Positions 39,801 to 49,329 of a DNA stretch of 64,000 nucleotides are shown here, one piece after another. Origin of the DNA: Sphaerolaimus hirsutus. Its lineage: Eukaryota > Nematoda > Chromadorea > Monhysterida > Sphaerolaimidae. The notes below the pieces were generated by a model. The model had not been told where the DNA came from, did not search any database, and saw nothing but the letters and a program-made list of their open reading frames with translations. A program made the position numbers and the translations under genes. Location: the NCBI GenBank assembly GCA_964036195.1, contig OZ038450.1, positions 13,828,701-13,892,700 on the forward strand. Reading direction: 5' to 3'. Numbering within the stretch: the stretch's first letter is position 1; the number at the start of each line of letters is the position of its first letter.

Positions 39801-42484
39801 TTTCCCATCCCTATGCGTCGCGGTTTTTTTGTTTTCGTCGGGTCTAGAATCGTAAACACACAAAATGACTTATGAATGTTATTCGTTTCCTGGCACTTTT
39901 GCATTTAAATTTACCGTATTTTGACATCATTTCAGTCCACTCCACACACTGTTTTTATAGTAAAAAACAAAAGATAAAGATAGCCAAGTATGAAAAAATT
40001 GAACCAACATAAACTGCGTGATATTCCTGGCCATAGAATGTGATCGGCGTGATCAAATCGAATTGAACGCCCACGTCGACCTATAAATTGTGCATTTATC
40101 GGTAGTTTCTTGATTTATTATAAATCCTTGTTCGCCAGGTTCCAAATTTATTCCGCATGACACGTTTTTTGCGGGCCCAAAAATTAGTATCAGAAATTCT
40201 CAACACTACATGTTCCCGTTTTCAATGTGGTCCCACAGGCAAAACAACCACACTACACAAAACAATCTGGTGCCAGTCCCAAGCCCTGTAAAGTGTAAAG
40301 TAAAGTGTCAAATGTAAAGTCAAATGCAAAGTAATGTGTCAAATGTAAAGTCAAATGCAAAGTAAACTGTCAATTGTCATGCAAAGTTCAGTAATAATTT
40401 TTTTTCTTTTTTGTTTTGATTGACACTTTACTTTGCATTTGACTTTACATTTGACACTTTACTTTACACTTTACAGGGCTTGGGACTGCCCCCAGGTGCC
40501 GGTTCCGCAAGTGGAAAAGTTAAGAGTTAAAAGTTAAGAGTTGAGTGAAATGATAAATGATAAGTTAAGAGTAAAGTTAAAAGTTAAGAGTTGAGTAAAA
40601 TCATTTGTCGGTTTACTCAACTCTTAACTCTTCACTCTACTCATAACTTGTCATTTGTCATTTTACTCAACTCTTAAGTTTTAACTCTTAACTTTTCCAC
40701 TTGCGGAACTGGCCCCAGGTATTTTTTACTCGGCGGACCGCAAAGTATGTACGGAATCCTACCATTATTTAGTCAATAAAATCTTGTGAAAAATTTTATA
40801 ATCAATTATTCCATTGTAAAACAAAATATTGTGAAGATAAAAAAACTGTATTATTTTTGATTGAATATTCAGGTGGGTTATGGTAGGTTTCTATACCAAG
40901 TGTGATGTCCGCTGAGTACCTATACCAGTCGATGTGAAATGTTTAAATTGTGTCATAAGTCATGTAAAATGCCCTGGAAAATGACAAATTTCATACTTCT
41001 AACAAATTTGGTCATCACTTGTCAACTTGCGGAATTTAAATTAGATCACGTTTAGTATCCTTCCATATAAGCGTGTCAGTGCATCAAGCTTATAGAAAAC
41101 AATCCCCGCATTTTTTCCACATCACTCTAAATATCAGAGGGCAAACCTGTGCAGCGGGCAGGGTGCTATCTCCATACTCCGGTCCATAGGGGAAAAGTCT
41201 GGAGGAAAATAACGGCGCCGTCACTTGAATTTTGAACTCTGGCGGCACTTGGCGCCTGGCCCGGCTGAATACTGGCTGTCTATCTAATAGACGAGCTGCT
41301 GTTTCCTCTGTAATTGGGGGGGGGGGGGTATTTTGGAAGAAGTGATAAATGCAACCGAGTGCCATAGCGCCTTCCAAAATGATGGCGCCGGATAAAAATG
41401 CGCAATGATACGACTGATGTGACTGAAGATTTAGGTAACCGTCACAGTCACTGTCTGGTGAGAATATTCATCATATGATATTTTAACACTCTTAACTTTT
41501 TTATGTTTCATTCAAGCCCCGGCGGCTAAAATTTTGGCGCGTTTGGCACTTGGCGCCATTTTGCTCTGGCGGCATTGGCGCTCGGCGCTAGTTTGCTGTG
41601 GCGCCAGAAACAAAAGTGCCTGGCGCTAGCGCCAAAGGAAAAGGTGACTTGGCACTTTTGGCACTTGCGCCATCTTGCTCTGGCGTCATTGGCGCTTGAC
41701 GCTAAGGGTTAGGAAAGTGCCATGGCGCTTTCGGCGCTTGGCGCCAACGTGTTGGCGCTTTTCAGATCACTAAACATGATTCAACAGTTTTGCATTTGAA
41801 CGTCGTTTGTCAGCTCATCGACAGGCTTTGAATTTAGATCGAAACCAGTTGACATTCAATGTCATTATCAACTAGTGTATGTTAAGCCGGAATTACAGCT
41901 CAGCGGCGTTTGACGTGAAATGATGACGTCGTAAAATTGATTACATCAAAATAGACAAAGGTACAGCATTGAAATTTCAGAATTAGATAGTTCTAGTAAT
42001 TGTGTGTAATGTCCCAAAAAAATTTTACCAAATAATCATTATTTAAGTAGTTATTAATTTAACGTCAAAATTTTTTGGTGACGTAAAATGTTTGATGTGA
42101 AATGTTGATGTAGAATGTGTAAATTTTGACGTAAAATTAATAACTTATTAAATAATGATTATTTTCTTAATTTTTTTAGGACATTACACACAATTACTAG
42201 AACTATCAAATTCTGAAATTTCAACGCTGTACCTATGTCTATTTTGATGTTATCAATTTTACGACGTCATCATTTCACATCAAACGCCGCTGAGCTGTAA
42301 TTCCGGCTTTAAGCCAATATGGCGACACTTGAATATCACTGGGGTATTCATCTAGCATTTGATAAACCGCATTGTTTGCACTCTGGGTTGAAGAAAACCG
42401 TCTCGTCTCACCTGATGTCCATGCAGCTGACAACCTGATGATAATACATATTGAGCAAAAATGTGATAATAGCGAATTAACCAT
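27786..42484 (-). CDS. NIDO-EGF-NIDO mucin-like transmembrane protein (DEX-1/SNED1-like)
   Basis: Twenty minus-strand exons join from an ATG in a good context at 42484 to TGA at 27786: 4,407 bases, 1,468 residues, every splice phase consistent. Approximate domains: signal peptide 1-22; a basic RARRQ site near 50 that could be a proprotein-convertase cut; NIDO domain 1 about 60-290; Cys-rich region with 14 cysteines about 300-375; calcium-binding EGF module 376-434 (DIDECQLNT); NIDO domain 2 about 440-670; Thr/Pro/Glu-rich mucin-like stalk about 675-1320; one transmembrane helix about 1323-1346; tail of about 120 residues. NIDO and EGF modules are extracellular adhesion domains. The order recalls nematode DEX-1, a matrix protein that shapes neurons and epithelia, and vertebrate SNED1. 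Orthology is inference. The introns are full of inverted-end elements. The last two exons rest on splice sites and phase only. Confidence 0.85.
28301..28408 (-). CDS. NIDO gene exon 19
   Basis: 36 codons, phase 0, between ACTCTAG and GTGAGT. The peptide HYPTLTQIVGTMPMWPAANR and VHPNAYWNP is rich in Pro, Trp and Tyr. Confidence 0.65.
28503..28993. mobile_element. inverted element, AGTTGTTAAAAGTAC ends
   Basis: CAGTTGTTAAAAGTACC and ACGTTTTAACAACT frame arrays of GAGTAAAATACTTTT and AAAGTATACGTAAA, with an R1 fragment in the middle. Sisters at 34386-34630, 52113-52612 and 55050-55525. Confidence 0.65.
29338..29771. mobile_element. hAT-like CAGGG element, copy B (complete)
   Basis: Starts CAGGGCCGTATCCAGG and ends CCTGGATACGTCCCTG, with a perfect 8-bp duplication AGCAGGGA (29330-29337, 29772-29779). 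The centre is a self-complementary GGCGCCATGGCGTGGCGCC block. Non-coding, 434 bp. Confidence 0.9.
29813..29896 (-). CDS. NIDO gene exon 18
   Basis: 28 codons, phase 0, between CCTTTCAG and a perfect GTGAGT: GSFEDQLEKAARLSSEMSQY, helical and charged. Confidence 0.7.
30140..30330. mobile_element. MITE, GTGCCAGTCCC family
   Basis: GTGCCAGTCCCATACCCTGT and the inverse end CAGGGTCTGGGACTGCCCCC. The centre is an ATGGCTGCCAT palindrome. It lies in intron 17 of the NIDO gene and touches the read-through end of exon 17. Confidence 0.8.
30370..30569 (-). CDS. NIDO gene exon 17 (transmembrane)
   Basis: IIIPTCIVALWLVLLLVIGL is a clear membrane helix followed by CCKRR stop-transfer residues and a Pro/Ala/Val-rich tail. 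The donor at ATGCAG/GTGGTT is chosen over read-through to a stop in the neighbouring MITE, because exons 18-20 follow in phase. Confidence 0.82.
30930..31146 (-). CDS. NIDO gene exon 16 (juxtamembrane)
   Basis: 72 codons: TKAPPTKGLPTKKPS, then an acidic DDNNLDTDN stretch and a basic end. Acceptor CTGAACAG, donor GTGAGT, phase 0 to 1. Confidence 0.75.
31345..31495 (-). CDS. NIDO gene exon 15
   Basis: TTTTTTCAG acceptor. The peptide contains VPQIPVVGTDTKNTDKK and ends in PEPKPETEP before a GTGTGT donor. Confidence 0.75.
31553..32693 (-). CDS. NIDO gene exon 14 (mucin-like, long)
   Basis: A single open exon of 380 codons without internal stop. It is rich in Thr/Ser/Pro, with TETSTTVTITETSTTVTMT and acidic PESEPEAEPE repeats. 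Its length and bias make it the strongest coding signal in the region. Confidence 0.88.
32779..33210 (-). CDS. NIDO gene exon 13 (mucin-like)
   Basis: 144 residues rich in Thr, Ser, Pro and Glu with short approximate repeats (IPSEVTQTLPSEVAQTLPTE). Likely an O-glycosylated stalk. Phase 1 to 1. Confidence 0.8.
33299..33617 (-). CDS. NIDO gene exon 12
   Basis: Encodes SGNTFQMNLISG, YLYKSIGWSGGANAA and VRGEWIYRVDQ, the end of NIDO 2. Here the content split across exons 6 and 7 in domain 1 is one exon. Confidence 0.88.
33698..33979 (-). CDS. NIDO gene exon 11
   Basis: 94 codons in phase 0: ITSNGIVSLTG, PGFATFYGG and LTVTYKNVAN parallel exons 4-5 of the first NIDO domain. Confidence 0.85.
34062..34133. 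mobile_element. short MITE, GGCCAGTTCTGCAAGTGG ends
   Basis: GGGCCAGTTCTGCAAGTGGC and its inverse GCCACTTGCGAAACTGGCGCC. A deletion form of the 40490-40722 family. Confidence 0.65.
34246..34364 (-). CDS. NIDO gene exon 10
   Basis: Begins SFLYPTETHLELPK, the opening of NIDO 2, then a basic MKVFGSIRRKLT. Acceptor GTGCAG, donor GTGAGT, phase 1 to 0. Confidence 0.8.
34386..34630. mobile_element. inverted element, GTTAAAAGTATTG type
   Basis: 'ttgttaaaagtattgtactt' to 'cgtaaatacgtaacaact', with the same internal GAAAACGTAAA motifs as 28503-28993. Confidence 0.6.
34765..35024. mobile_element. TA-flanked MITE, diverged
   Basis: 'tatactccacggaacgcatg' and 'cttgcagtccaccgagtata' are imperfect inverse ends of the TACTCGGCGGAC family. 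Confidence 0.55.
35145..35320 (-). CDS. NIDO gene exon 9 (calcium-binding EGF)
   Basis: CQCLSGFRGDGVVGC completes one EGF-like unit. DIDECQLNTTKC to FCQCKDGFAGDGV is a calcium-binding EGF domain (D-x-D-E-C, Y/F-x-C-x-C). Confidence 0.9.
35635..35863 (-). CDS. NIDO gene exon 8 (Cys-rich region)
   Basis: 76 residues with 14 cysteines (CRHCCHCANNEPCD, CPAQCKSCW), resembling a laminin-type or EGF-like fold. Strongly GC-rich against its surroundings. Phase 1 to 2. Confidence 0.85.
36139..36770. mobile_element. element with GTTTCGCACATA arrays and a nested foldback
   Basis: Both ends are arrays of 'cctgtttcgcacataa' in mirror orientation. The middle (36296-36520) is a second hairpin with AAAAGCGCCATGGCGC. 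TCCTAACCCTGG stands on both sides (36128-36139 and 36769-36780). This repeat contains the splice donor of NIDO-gene exon 7. The duplication is longer than 8 bases and may include element ends. Confidence 0.7.
36776..36944 (-). CDS. NIDO gene exon 7
   Basis: Encodes the tail of NIDO 1: SGSFFALPTSG, NTGIPGEWLFRMDQ and two cysteines. The donor GTTAGG lies inside a 12-bp sequence that is repeated on the far side of an inserted element. Confidence 0.85.
37211..37321 (-). CDS. NIDO gene exon 6
   Basis: Exactly 37 codons, phase 0. NTFQMALFSTDNGTYANFVY and IGWTQGGEAGFNQ are the N-T-F-Q and G-W signatures that end NIDO domains. Confidence 0.88.
37713..37876 (-). CDS. NIDO gene exon 5
   Basis: Encodes VRYQYDTDPKVKAAVIVTW, the late-NIDO 'A-x-V-x-T-W' strand. 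Acceptor TTCCAG, donor GTTGAT, phase 1 to 0. Confidence 0.85.
38352..38499 (-). CDS. NIDO gene exon 4
   Basis: Encodes VSNGAVGL, DPFPDGEPIIAPLWNR and a GAVWFRQ strand, the conserved core of NIDO (SNG, P-F-P, IAP-W). Donor GTGAGT in phase 1. Confidence 0.85.
38648..39773. mobile_element. inverted-end element containing a foldback
   Basis: 'ttgtcagtacttttctattg' and GCATACGGCGCGTGGC at the left are mirrored at 39732-39770. A 525-base foldback (38833-39357) is nested inside. It lies in intron 3 of the NIDO gene. Confidence 0.7.
38833..39357. mobile_element. near-perfect foldback, AATTAGAGCTCAGCG ends
   Basis: Two arms of about 255 bases are almost exact inverses ('cacaactagagcgaattgaa' and so on) around a tiny loop at 39085-39100. 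TGACGTGAAATGATGACGT motifs repeat at the ends. A related foldback is at 41884-42310. Confidence 0.8.
40009..40080 (-). CDS. NIDO gene exon 3
   Basis: 24 codons, phase 0 to 0, between TTATAG and GTTGGT. It encodes FDLITPITFYGQEYHAVY, which continues the NIDO pattern (phi-P-F-x-phi-x-G, then VYV). Too short for a standard ORF scan. Confidence 0.8.
40268..40497. mobile_element. MITE, GTGCCAGTCCC family
   Basis: GGTGCCAGTCCCAAGCCCTG to CAGGGCTTGGGACTGCCCCC, with long arrays of GTCAAATGTAAA between. Confidence 0.8.
40498..40722. mobile_element. MITE, GGTTCCGCAAGTGG family
   Basis: GCCGGTTCCGCAAGTGGAAA and its inverse TTTCCACTTGCGGAACTGGC with internal GTTAAGAGTTAAAAG arrays in both orientations. 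It abuts the previous MITE. Confidence 0.75.
40728..40918. mobile_element. TA-flanked MITE, TACTCGGCGGACCGC ends
   Basis: TACTCGGCGGACCGCAAAGT and GTGATGTCCGCTGAGTA. AT-rich interior with 'gaatcctaccattatt'-like inverse text. Confidence 0.7.
41147..41307 (-). CDS. NIDO gene exon 2
   Basis: Between CAATTACAG and GTTTGC. It holds SRARRQVPPEF, a possible dibasic cleavage site, and LFPYGPEYGDSTLP, the standard opening of a NIDO domain. Phase 1 in, phase 0 out. Confidence 0.85.
41884..42310. mobile_element. foldback element, GCCGGAATTACAGCTCAGCG ends
   Basis: Arms of about 205 bases pair from GCCGGAATTACAGCTCAGCG to AATTTAACGTCAAAATTT. Ends resemble 38833-39357. It lies in intron 1 of the NIDO gene. 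Confidence 0.8.
42412..42484 (-). CDS. NIDO gene exon 1 (start and signal peptide)
   Basis: ATG lies in GCCAAGATGG, close to the animal initiation consensus. An upstream in-frame ATG exists at 42514. The peptide is MVNSLLSHFCSICIIIRLSA, a typical hydrophobic leader, ending in a GTGAGA donor in phase 1. Confidence 0.75.
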
Positions 42485-43265
42485 CTTGGCACGGTTCCAA
42501 GTTATAAAAATCATGAATGACGAAATAGGTAAGCCAAAAAACGATGACTTTATCTCATGGGAGTATGGAAAATATTGACGAATATTCCATTCAATGCGGA
42601 CGTCACAGCCATAAAAATTTCGTTAGCACCATTTGCATCGCATTGAATTCTCCTGTAATAATTCGTACAATACGTATTTTTCGCCATCGGAAACATGTAA
42701 AGGTGACTTATAAAAAGAGACAACATAAAAATCGTGAATTTGTAATAAAGCGTAACAACGCGTTTCAACCTTTGTGAAGTATCGGATTTACACGCACTAA
42801 TTGGTAAGGTTCATGTTTTATTCTGTACAATGGCGGAGCAAAGAACACGCCTCTAGAATAATAGGGGGCCTGTGGATCCTAAAAATTACTAAGCATAAAA
42901 ATTGCAATTACAGCTCACCCGAGTAAAATTAATCATAAAAACAAAAATACAATACACGTTTCAAAAGTAGGTGAAACGCGGCCAACCAGTATAAATAAAA
43001 TTCATGCAGGTAAATTATTCCAAATACAGATCGGTGTGCCTCGAAAACCTGAAGTGCATGAACATTCACAAATTTATATTAATTCAATCAACACTGTTCA
43101 TGGTAACCGATGTGTATGATAAGTTTCTTGTACACTGTGTTTACAGTACTTTATCATGGAATCTTGTGAGGTATTTACAAATGGAGTACACGATAGAATG
43201 TCGGGTGACAAACAATATTGCATGCGCTCTTTTTGCACTGGTGCCAAACTGCGATGGTGCAAATG
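42485..43265. other. upstream of the NIDO gene; no feature resolved
   Basis: This is where a promoter and 5' untranslated exon should lie. I see no TATA-type or other element worth calling. A 170-codon open frame begins at 43004 but runs into a repeat. Confidence 0.3.
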
Positions 43266-43946
43266 AAGGGTGTGCTTCTAAAAGTACCGATCTACAAAAA
43301 ATCGATTTTGAGATAATCGCGATTGAAAGTTTGGAGGATGCAATACCCATACATGGGTATTGGGTATGGGAATTTTGGGTATGGGTATTTCGGCCATATT
43401 GTTGGGTATCCACAAGCATGGGTATAATCATTGATTATACACATAACACTAGCTATATAAAATTTACGGAATTGTATTTTTGTAGTACAGTACATTTTAA
43501 AGGAACAAATTGGTAATAGCGTGTAGATCGGTATTTTTTAAAGCACAAAATCAGAAAGCTGTAGATCGGTACTTTTACCCATAATAAAAAAGCACAAAAT
43601 GAGTTTTTGCGCAACCGGACACCGATCTGACATCGGTACTTTTAGAAGCACAAAAAATAATGTGCAGATCTGTACATTTAAAAGAACAATTTTGAAAAAA
43701 GTGTGTAGATCGGTACTTTTAAAGCTACAAAAGCTGAAAAAGCTTGTAGATCGGTACTTTTAAAATTTCAAAAACTGTATTTTGCGATTTTTTTGCTTTT
43801 TTCGACCCCCCATATCTCAAAATTGAATTTCGCACCCCCCACATATTATATATATTTTTGAAGCGCATTTTTATGGGGACCCCAAAAATGGTCCTAACTC
43901 AAATTTGAAAAATTTGTAGATCGGTACTTTTAGAAGCACACCCTTC
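43266..43946. mobile_element. AGGGTGTGCTTC element with GTAGATCGGTACTTTT arrays
   Basis: AGGGTGTGCTTCTAAAAGTA and the inverse TACTTTTAGAAGCACACCCT at the ends. GTAGATCGGTACTTTTAAA recurs six times. The flanking octamers (GCAAATGA, TCAAATGG) are six of eight identical. Confidence 0.75.
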
Positions 43947-44484
43947 AAATGGTCAAGTCAAGTGACAAGGGGCATGAAAAAGCGCAAAAATATTTTGGGG
44001 GTTTTGCGATGGGATGTGGTAGATTTTTTTGCAATATGTGAAGTCAGTTCGCTTTATGAGAAGAGTCCTTTAAGTAAGTTTTTAAGTGATAAGAATTTCT
44101 TTCAAATTTACTTGTCACTTTCTTTCACTCATAAATTAACTTGTCACTTCCTGTCAGGCTGTCAACTGACACGTCAATCACATTTTACACTTAACACTTA
44201 CTAGGAAAATCGCTTGAACCTTCTTCTACAGCTCGGTGCCAATGCTTTAGCTGAACTGAAAGCCCCGCGCCAAAAATTATGGCTCATTTTCTACCACTAA
44301 GCTGGTAGAAAATGGTTTGGAAAGTGAGAAGAAATGTTGATAGTCCATTCTAGAATATGACTCGATGTCTAGTTGTGTCGTCTGGGTCAAGACAAAAAAT
44401 AATTACCTACATGAAGTACCGATCTCAGGAAATCATATTACCTGGTGTTATTGCCTATCATGATGACATAAATAGTGTATGGTA

Positions 44485-45090
44485 CGTAAACACTGTCCAA
44501 GCCACGTCCGGCACCTACTTTCTGAATCGGTGCTGGACGCCATATCCCCAGTTGTGAGGACCTCCATTTCCCCAGTTGTGAGGACCTCAATTTCCCCAGT
44601 TGTGAGGACCTCCATTTCCCCAGTTGTGAGGACCTCCATTTCCCCAGTTGTGAGGACCTATAAACTCCAAATTTTGGAGGGAATATACTCTAAACCACTA
44701 TAGTGACACGTGAATGTAGGTATACAAATGTGTATATTTTTTGGGAAAAATCAGTGTCCAAGCCAGGTATAGTACCCACTGGTTTTTCGACACAAAACGC
44801 TGTCGTGGGGAGGTATCGACTTGAAATTTTGGGATGGTACACAAAATACCCCCTACCTGGCTTGAACCTGGCTTGAACACAGATTTTTCTAAAAAAAAAT
44901 TCATGTATGCAACGACCTACGTTCGGGTGCGTCGCCGCCCCCCCCCCTGTCATGTATAGTTGTGGGGGGTTTATATCAGGTATATTCCCTTAAAATGTGA
45001 AGTTTATACGCCCCCCACAACTGGAGATACGGTGCTCGGCACCGATTCAGAAAGTAGGTGCCGGACCTGGCTTGGACGGTGTTTAAAATG
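44485..45090. mobile_element. inverted-end element with a 24-bp tandem repeat
   Basis: 'aaacactgtccaagccacgt' and TACTTTCTGAATCGGTGC are mirrored at 45035-45085. Both sides carry CCCCAGTTGTGAGG-type text; a tandem array lies at 44556-44660. Confidence 0.7.
44556..44660. repeat. 24-bp tandem repeat
   Basis: About four and a half copies of GAGGACCTCCATTTCCCCAG plus TTGT. One frame stays open (SPVVRTSI units), but only because the unit is a multiple of three. Confidence 0.85.
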
Positions 45091-45449
45091 ACCATGCATA
45101 GGTAATCTACCTAGGTATATATCATCAATATTGATTGTGATATTGTGTCTCAGAAAATAAACCGAACACGTGTGAAATAATACGATATTCGAGATGGTTG
45201 TAACAAGCAAATTCGAGGTGAGCGACATTAGAAATTGTTGTGAAAATGAAACATTGTCGGAATAAATACCATATTGGGATATCCACATAATAAAAATCTG
45301 AGACTGGCTGAAATTTCGGTTGTATGATTAGCAAAAACACGTATCTTGACACCTATACAAAGTGTGAAAAATACTTACTCTGCCAAATTAATATTGGGTA
45401 AACATATTGGTTGAATGAAGAAAGCAAACACGCCAAGCATAGTATTTAT

Positions 45450-45541
45450 ACCGTATATCCTTGAATAAGACCCCGCTGAACAACTCCCCCTCAAAAAATT
45501 TTGACGAAAAAACGCCACTGCGGTCTTATTCGAGGATAGGT
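45450..45541. mobile_element. short TACCGTATATCC element
   Basis: TACCGTATATCCTTGAATAA and GGTCTTATTCGAGGATA, 92 bases apart, with a 'ccccctcaaaaaattttgac' interior. Confidence 0.7.
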
Positions 45542-47738
45542 ATTTCCCTTGACCCAACGTTTCAAACGTTTCGTTCAACATTGTACGACGTTATGTCTCC
45601 TCAGTTTAGTGAATGAAATCTTTAGAAATATTGAGGTAGTTTTACTTTCAAAAGCCGACCTAAAACATTTGGCATCATATTATTTTGCTATTGCAAGCCC
45701 ATTTTCATGAAAACGGGAAGTTCGCCCACGAAGATCGCTCGAGATTGAAAGAATAAAATGGCGTAGAAAATTTATAACCTACGGTCACAAAAGGAGGTCA
45801 TTTCATCAATGTCAAAAACGGGGGGGGGGGAATTCGAAAATTTAACCTTGCCGCAATCACGTTGATTGACGATCGAGGGTATTGTATAATTCTGGGAATC
45901 AACTTTCCAAAAGTGATAAGAAAAACTGTCTCACACGCGTATGAATAAATACGACCGCCTGTTCTTTTGTCAATTTTATTTTGAAATTGCGTTCAGGGAT
46001 GGTAAAATTCGGACAATTGATAAAAATAACAACTATTGTATTTATAAAGAAAAATGAAATCATAAAATGAACATGTTTTGGTATCTCACATTTTTTTCAT
46101 GGCAAAACCGTGAGCAATTGCAATTATGCCATACGCCATTGTGTGAAACTTGATTAGCCCGACAGGTGATTTTTTTGGCAGCTCGGGTCATTGCATCTGA
46201 CGAGAAAATTTTTCCATGTTGACTGAAACAAAGCTGTCAATCTTAATTAATGTAATTCATTGTTATATTCATTTATTTCCTATTTATTGCTTCGTGCAGC
46301 GTCTAATTGGCAAACCTGCAGATGCATATTCTATGCGATTAGCCGTTTAAAAAAACACAATTCAGAATGATGATAAATAAAAAATGATCCGTAAAAAAAA
46401 TCACTGCGGCGCTTGCGAAATACTTTTGGCACGCAATTTTACGACATATCGGTCAAGCAAAATATGATTGTCACAGGTCAATTTCCTTGGAATAAATATC
46501 CAGATCGTGACATATGATGAATCCGAAAATTTAGACATGTAAATCGTGATGACTACTTTCAAGAAAAACGGAGACGACCTAACATCAAAATACATACCTA
46601 CCTATATTTTTATGTAAAAATATGCAAGCGGCAATTTTTTCAGCAAAGCATGTCCATCTTGTGAAAGATGAAAGGCCGTATTTCGAAATTACAACAAAAC
46701 GTAGATTTTCGGTGTGTAGATGCCGTGGAAACTTCTGAATAAGACTGGATTTGTCAAAAAAAATTCTCAGATAATAAATAATAACGAGCTTAACACACGA
46801 AATATTTTAAATTGAACGGAAATAACATTTAAATATCACGCCAAATTATGGAATTTGGAAACGACAGGGGAAATTTCGATTGAAAGCACTTTTGCCATCC
46901 AATTGTGAAAGTTGCGAATCCATTTGTTATGCAACACTTGCATTAACAAATCGAATTTTTACGGCCAAATTTGGATTAAGGATACCCGGGAGAATCTATA
47001 AAAATGTAGAAATGCACTCTGGAAATTAGTACGTCGCCTGAAGTGACATCTGACCCCAACAAAATCGAGAAAATCACCTCTGGCTATGAGTTCATCCATG
47101 ATCACATTTTCATTTGTGTGATGAAATTTTGCGAGACGGAAAAAATGACCATGAATACACAATGTGGGAAGTTCATTGGACTCCGACCGCTCACGTGCCT
47201 CTATTATTGAGTGGATCTTTTTGTAAAAATAGATTATCTTTTTTAGTTCAATAGATAAAAAATAAAGAATTTTCGTTTATAAAAATGAAATGAGTGAGTA
47301 GTATTTTTACGTATAACATCAAAGAAGCGCTCGCGCTTGCTGGAAGCTACTTAAACGACAACTTTTACTGACATTAGCTGTTGTCTATGATTCTGGTGGT
47401 TCAACAAATAGCTGTGAAGAATCCTTAAACGTACAGCCGAAGGGGCAAATGTTAATATCGATTGACATGTTTACATGTTTATGTATTTACCTATCTAAGG
47501 ATAAATCATGAGAATCCTGGCGCGAGCGGATACATAAATAAATACATTATTGTTTGATTCAGTGGGAAGATAATTTGCTAAGTTCGCCAGAGTATCGATT
47601 TTATAAACGAAGCTGGAAATCGAACAACAAAAGCTATGGTAGGATAAAAAATGCCAGAAAACAACGAAGTGAAACACTTAAGGCACATTCGGGACATTTG
47701 GGGCCAGTTAGCGGACCTGCCAGGGGAGATGTCGCCAC
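45542..47738. other. long stretch without a recognised gene
   Basis: AT-rich DNA with scattered short frames and no arrays. A 75-base exon-like segment at 47566-47640 has TGATTCAG before it and a GTAGGA donor after it, but no neighbours in phase were found. Confidence 0.4.
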
Positions 47739-49114
47739 TAGTGATGTTAAAGGCACCGGGAAAAATGGCACCGCACCGCACCGGCACCTTTGCCAACTCA
47801 TGAAAAGGGCACCTGGCACCCTGGGGCACCGGCCAGAAAATGGCACCGCACCGCACCGGCACCGGTGCCTTTTGGAAAAAATGGCACCGGCACCGAAGGG
47901 CACCGGCGGGTTGCCGGTGCTAGCACCGAAAGGCACCGCACCGGGCTGGAATTTCTAAAGTAATTATCGGGCAGTTTCTCAGTGGTCTCACATTTGGAAG
48001 TGCATATTTCCATGAATTTTCAACACATTTTGATGGTTGAGCACTTAAAATAATCAGAATGATGTGGCAATCACTTTTATGAAGCAATTACAATGATTAC
48101 AAATGAAAGAGAAATATTTTATTCACTGCAATGTCCATAGCCACTATTGTCTACTGATCGGAGTCGTTGCTGTACGGAGAATGGAACTATCTCTGTCATA
48201 AACTGACAACAAATTTGGAACAAAAAAGTAAGATAAATATAAAATATAAAAATGATTTAAAATTCAACAAAATTTTAGATTCACTCATCAGATCACGTGT
48301 CGGGTATAATGGATTTCACAGTAGGTATATTGGTCTGTCGGAAAAGTTTGTGCCGTTTCAGGATCGTCGCCCATTGGATTGTCCTGGACGAACAGTGGGC
48401 ATTCAGCCGGCGTATATAAGCTGGAATTTATCCAAGCATAAATTTTTACCACAAAATTGATTACGTAAAAGTCGATGCAGTGCTGATTTATCTCTCAATA
48501 ATGTTCAAAACTCAACGTGCACGATCCAGCGTTTCCGTGGTTTTCGATTTTTTTATGAAATTTCAATGTAAAATCGGCTGGAAACATAAAGTAGGATATA
48601 TGTATTATCATCCACCTTTATGTAATCAATTTCGCGGTAAACTTTTATTTTTGAATTTTACGTTGAGCGGTAATTCCAGCTTATATACACCGACTCAAAA
48701 CTCACAATCCCCGACCATCCAAGGGAAGACGGAACGAACTTTCCCGACAGCCCAATATTTATTTGATGGGAGGTTTACAAAATGGGCAAAAACGGTTGGG
48801 TTGCTGGGTTGGGGCAAATATTGCTGTTTTTTGAAATATGAACAAGCACATACTACGGACAAAATTGCACAGCACATGACGCCTTGGCCGGTGCATTTCC
48901 CGGTGCCTTTTACTTTGGCCCTGGTGCTAGCACCTTTGGCACCGGCAAAAAAATGGCACCGCACCGCACCAGCACCGGTGCTATTCTGAAAAAAATGGCA
49001 CCGGCACCGGCATGGCACCCCTGAATATTGCAATGGCACCGCGCCTGCACCGATGCTGGTGCCCTTCGGTGCCCAGCACCGGGGCACCGGTGCCCCGGTG
49101 CCTTTACATCACTA
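47739..49114. mobile_element. TAGTGATGTTAAAG element with GGCACCGCACC arrays
   Basis: Ends TAGTGATGTTAAAGGCACCG and CGGTGCCTTTACATCACTA, flanked by GTCGCCAC and GTCGTCAC (seven of eight). Each side holds about 220 bases of GGCACCGGCACCG array. The centre includes an inverted pair ('tataagctggaattt' at 48415, its inverse at 48675). Confidence 0.82.
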
Positions 49115-49329
49115 GTCGTCACAATAGCGCCGAAATCAATGCCGTCATATTTGAAAGACACCACGCTGGGATAAAAGCACAATGGTATAATGCACATGGG
49201 ACCACGCCATCGCTAAATAGATTCATCGCTTAAAACAAAAGTCTCCTATATAGGTAAATAAAATTAACGAACAGCTCAAATCCAGCGTGGTGAATCACGT
49301 CACTGAAATCTATCGACCACACATAGCAT

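Noticed and set aside
43004-43516. 170-codon open frame on the plus strand
   Set aside because: The second half runs through the arrays of the 43266-43946 element (GGGTATTGGGTATGGG text), no domain is recognisable and no splice context exists.
44479-44703. open frame encoding SPVVRTSI repeats
   Set aside because: A 24-bp tandem repeat inside an inverted-end element keeps the frame open by length alone.
47566-47640. short exon between TGATTCAG and GTAGGA
   Set aside because: The sites are good but I found no neighbouring exon in phase and no domain.
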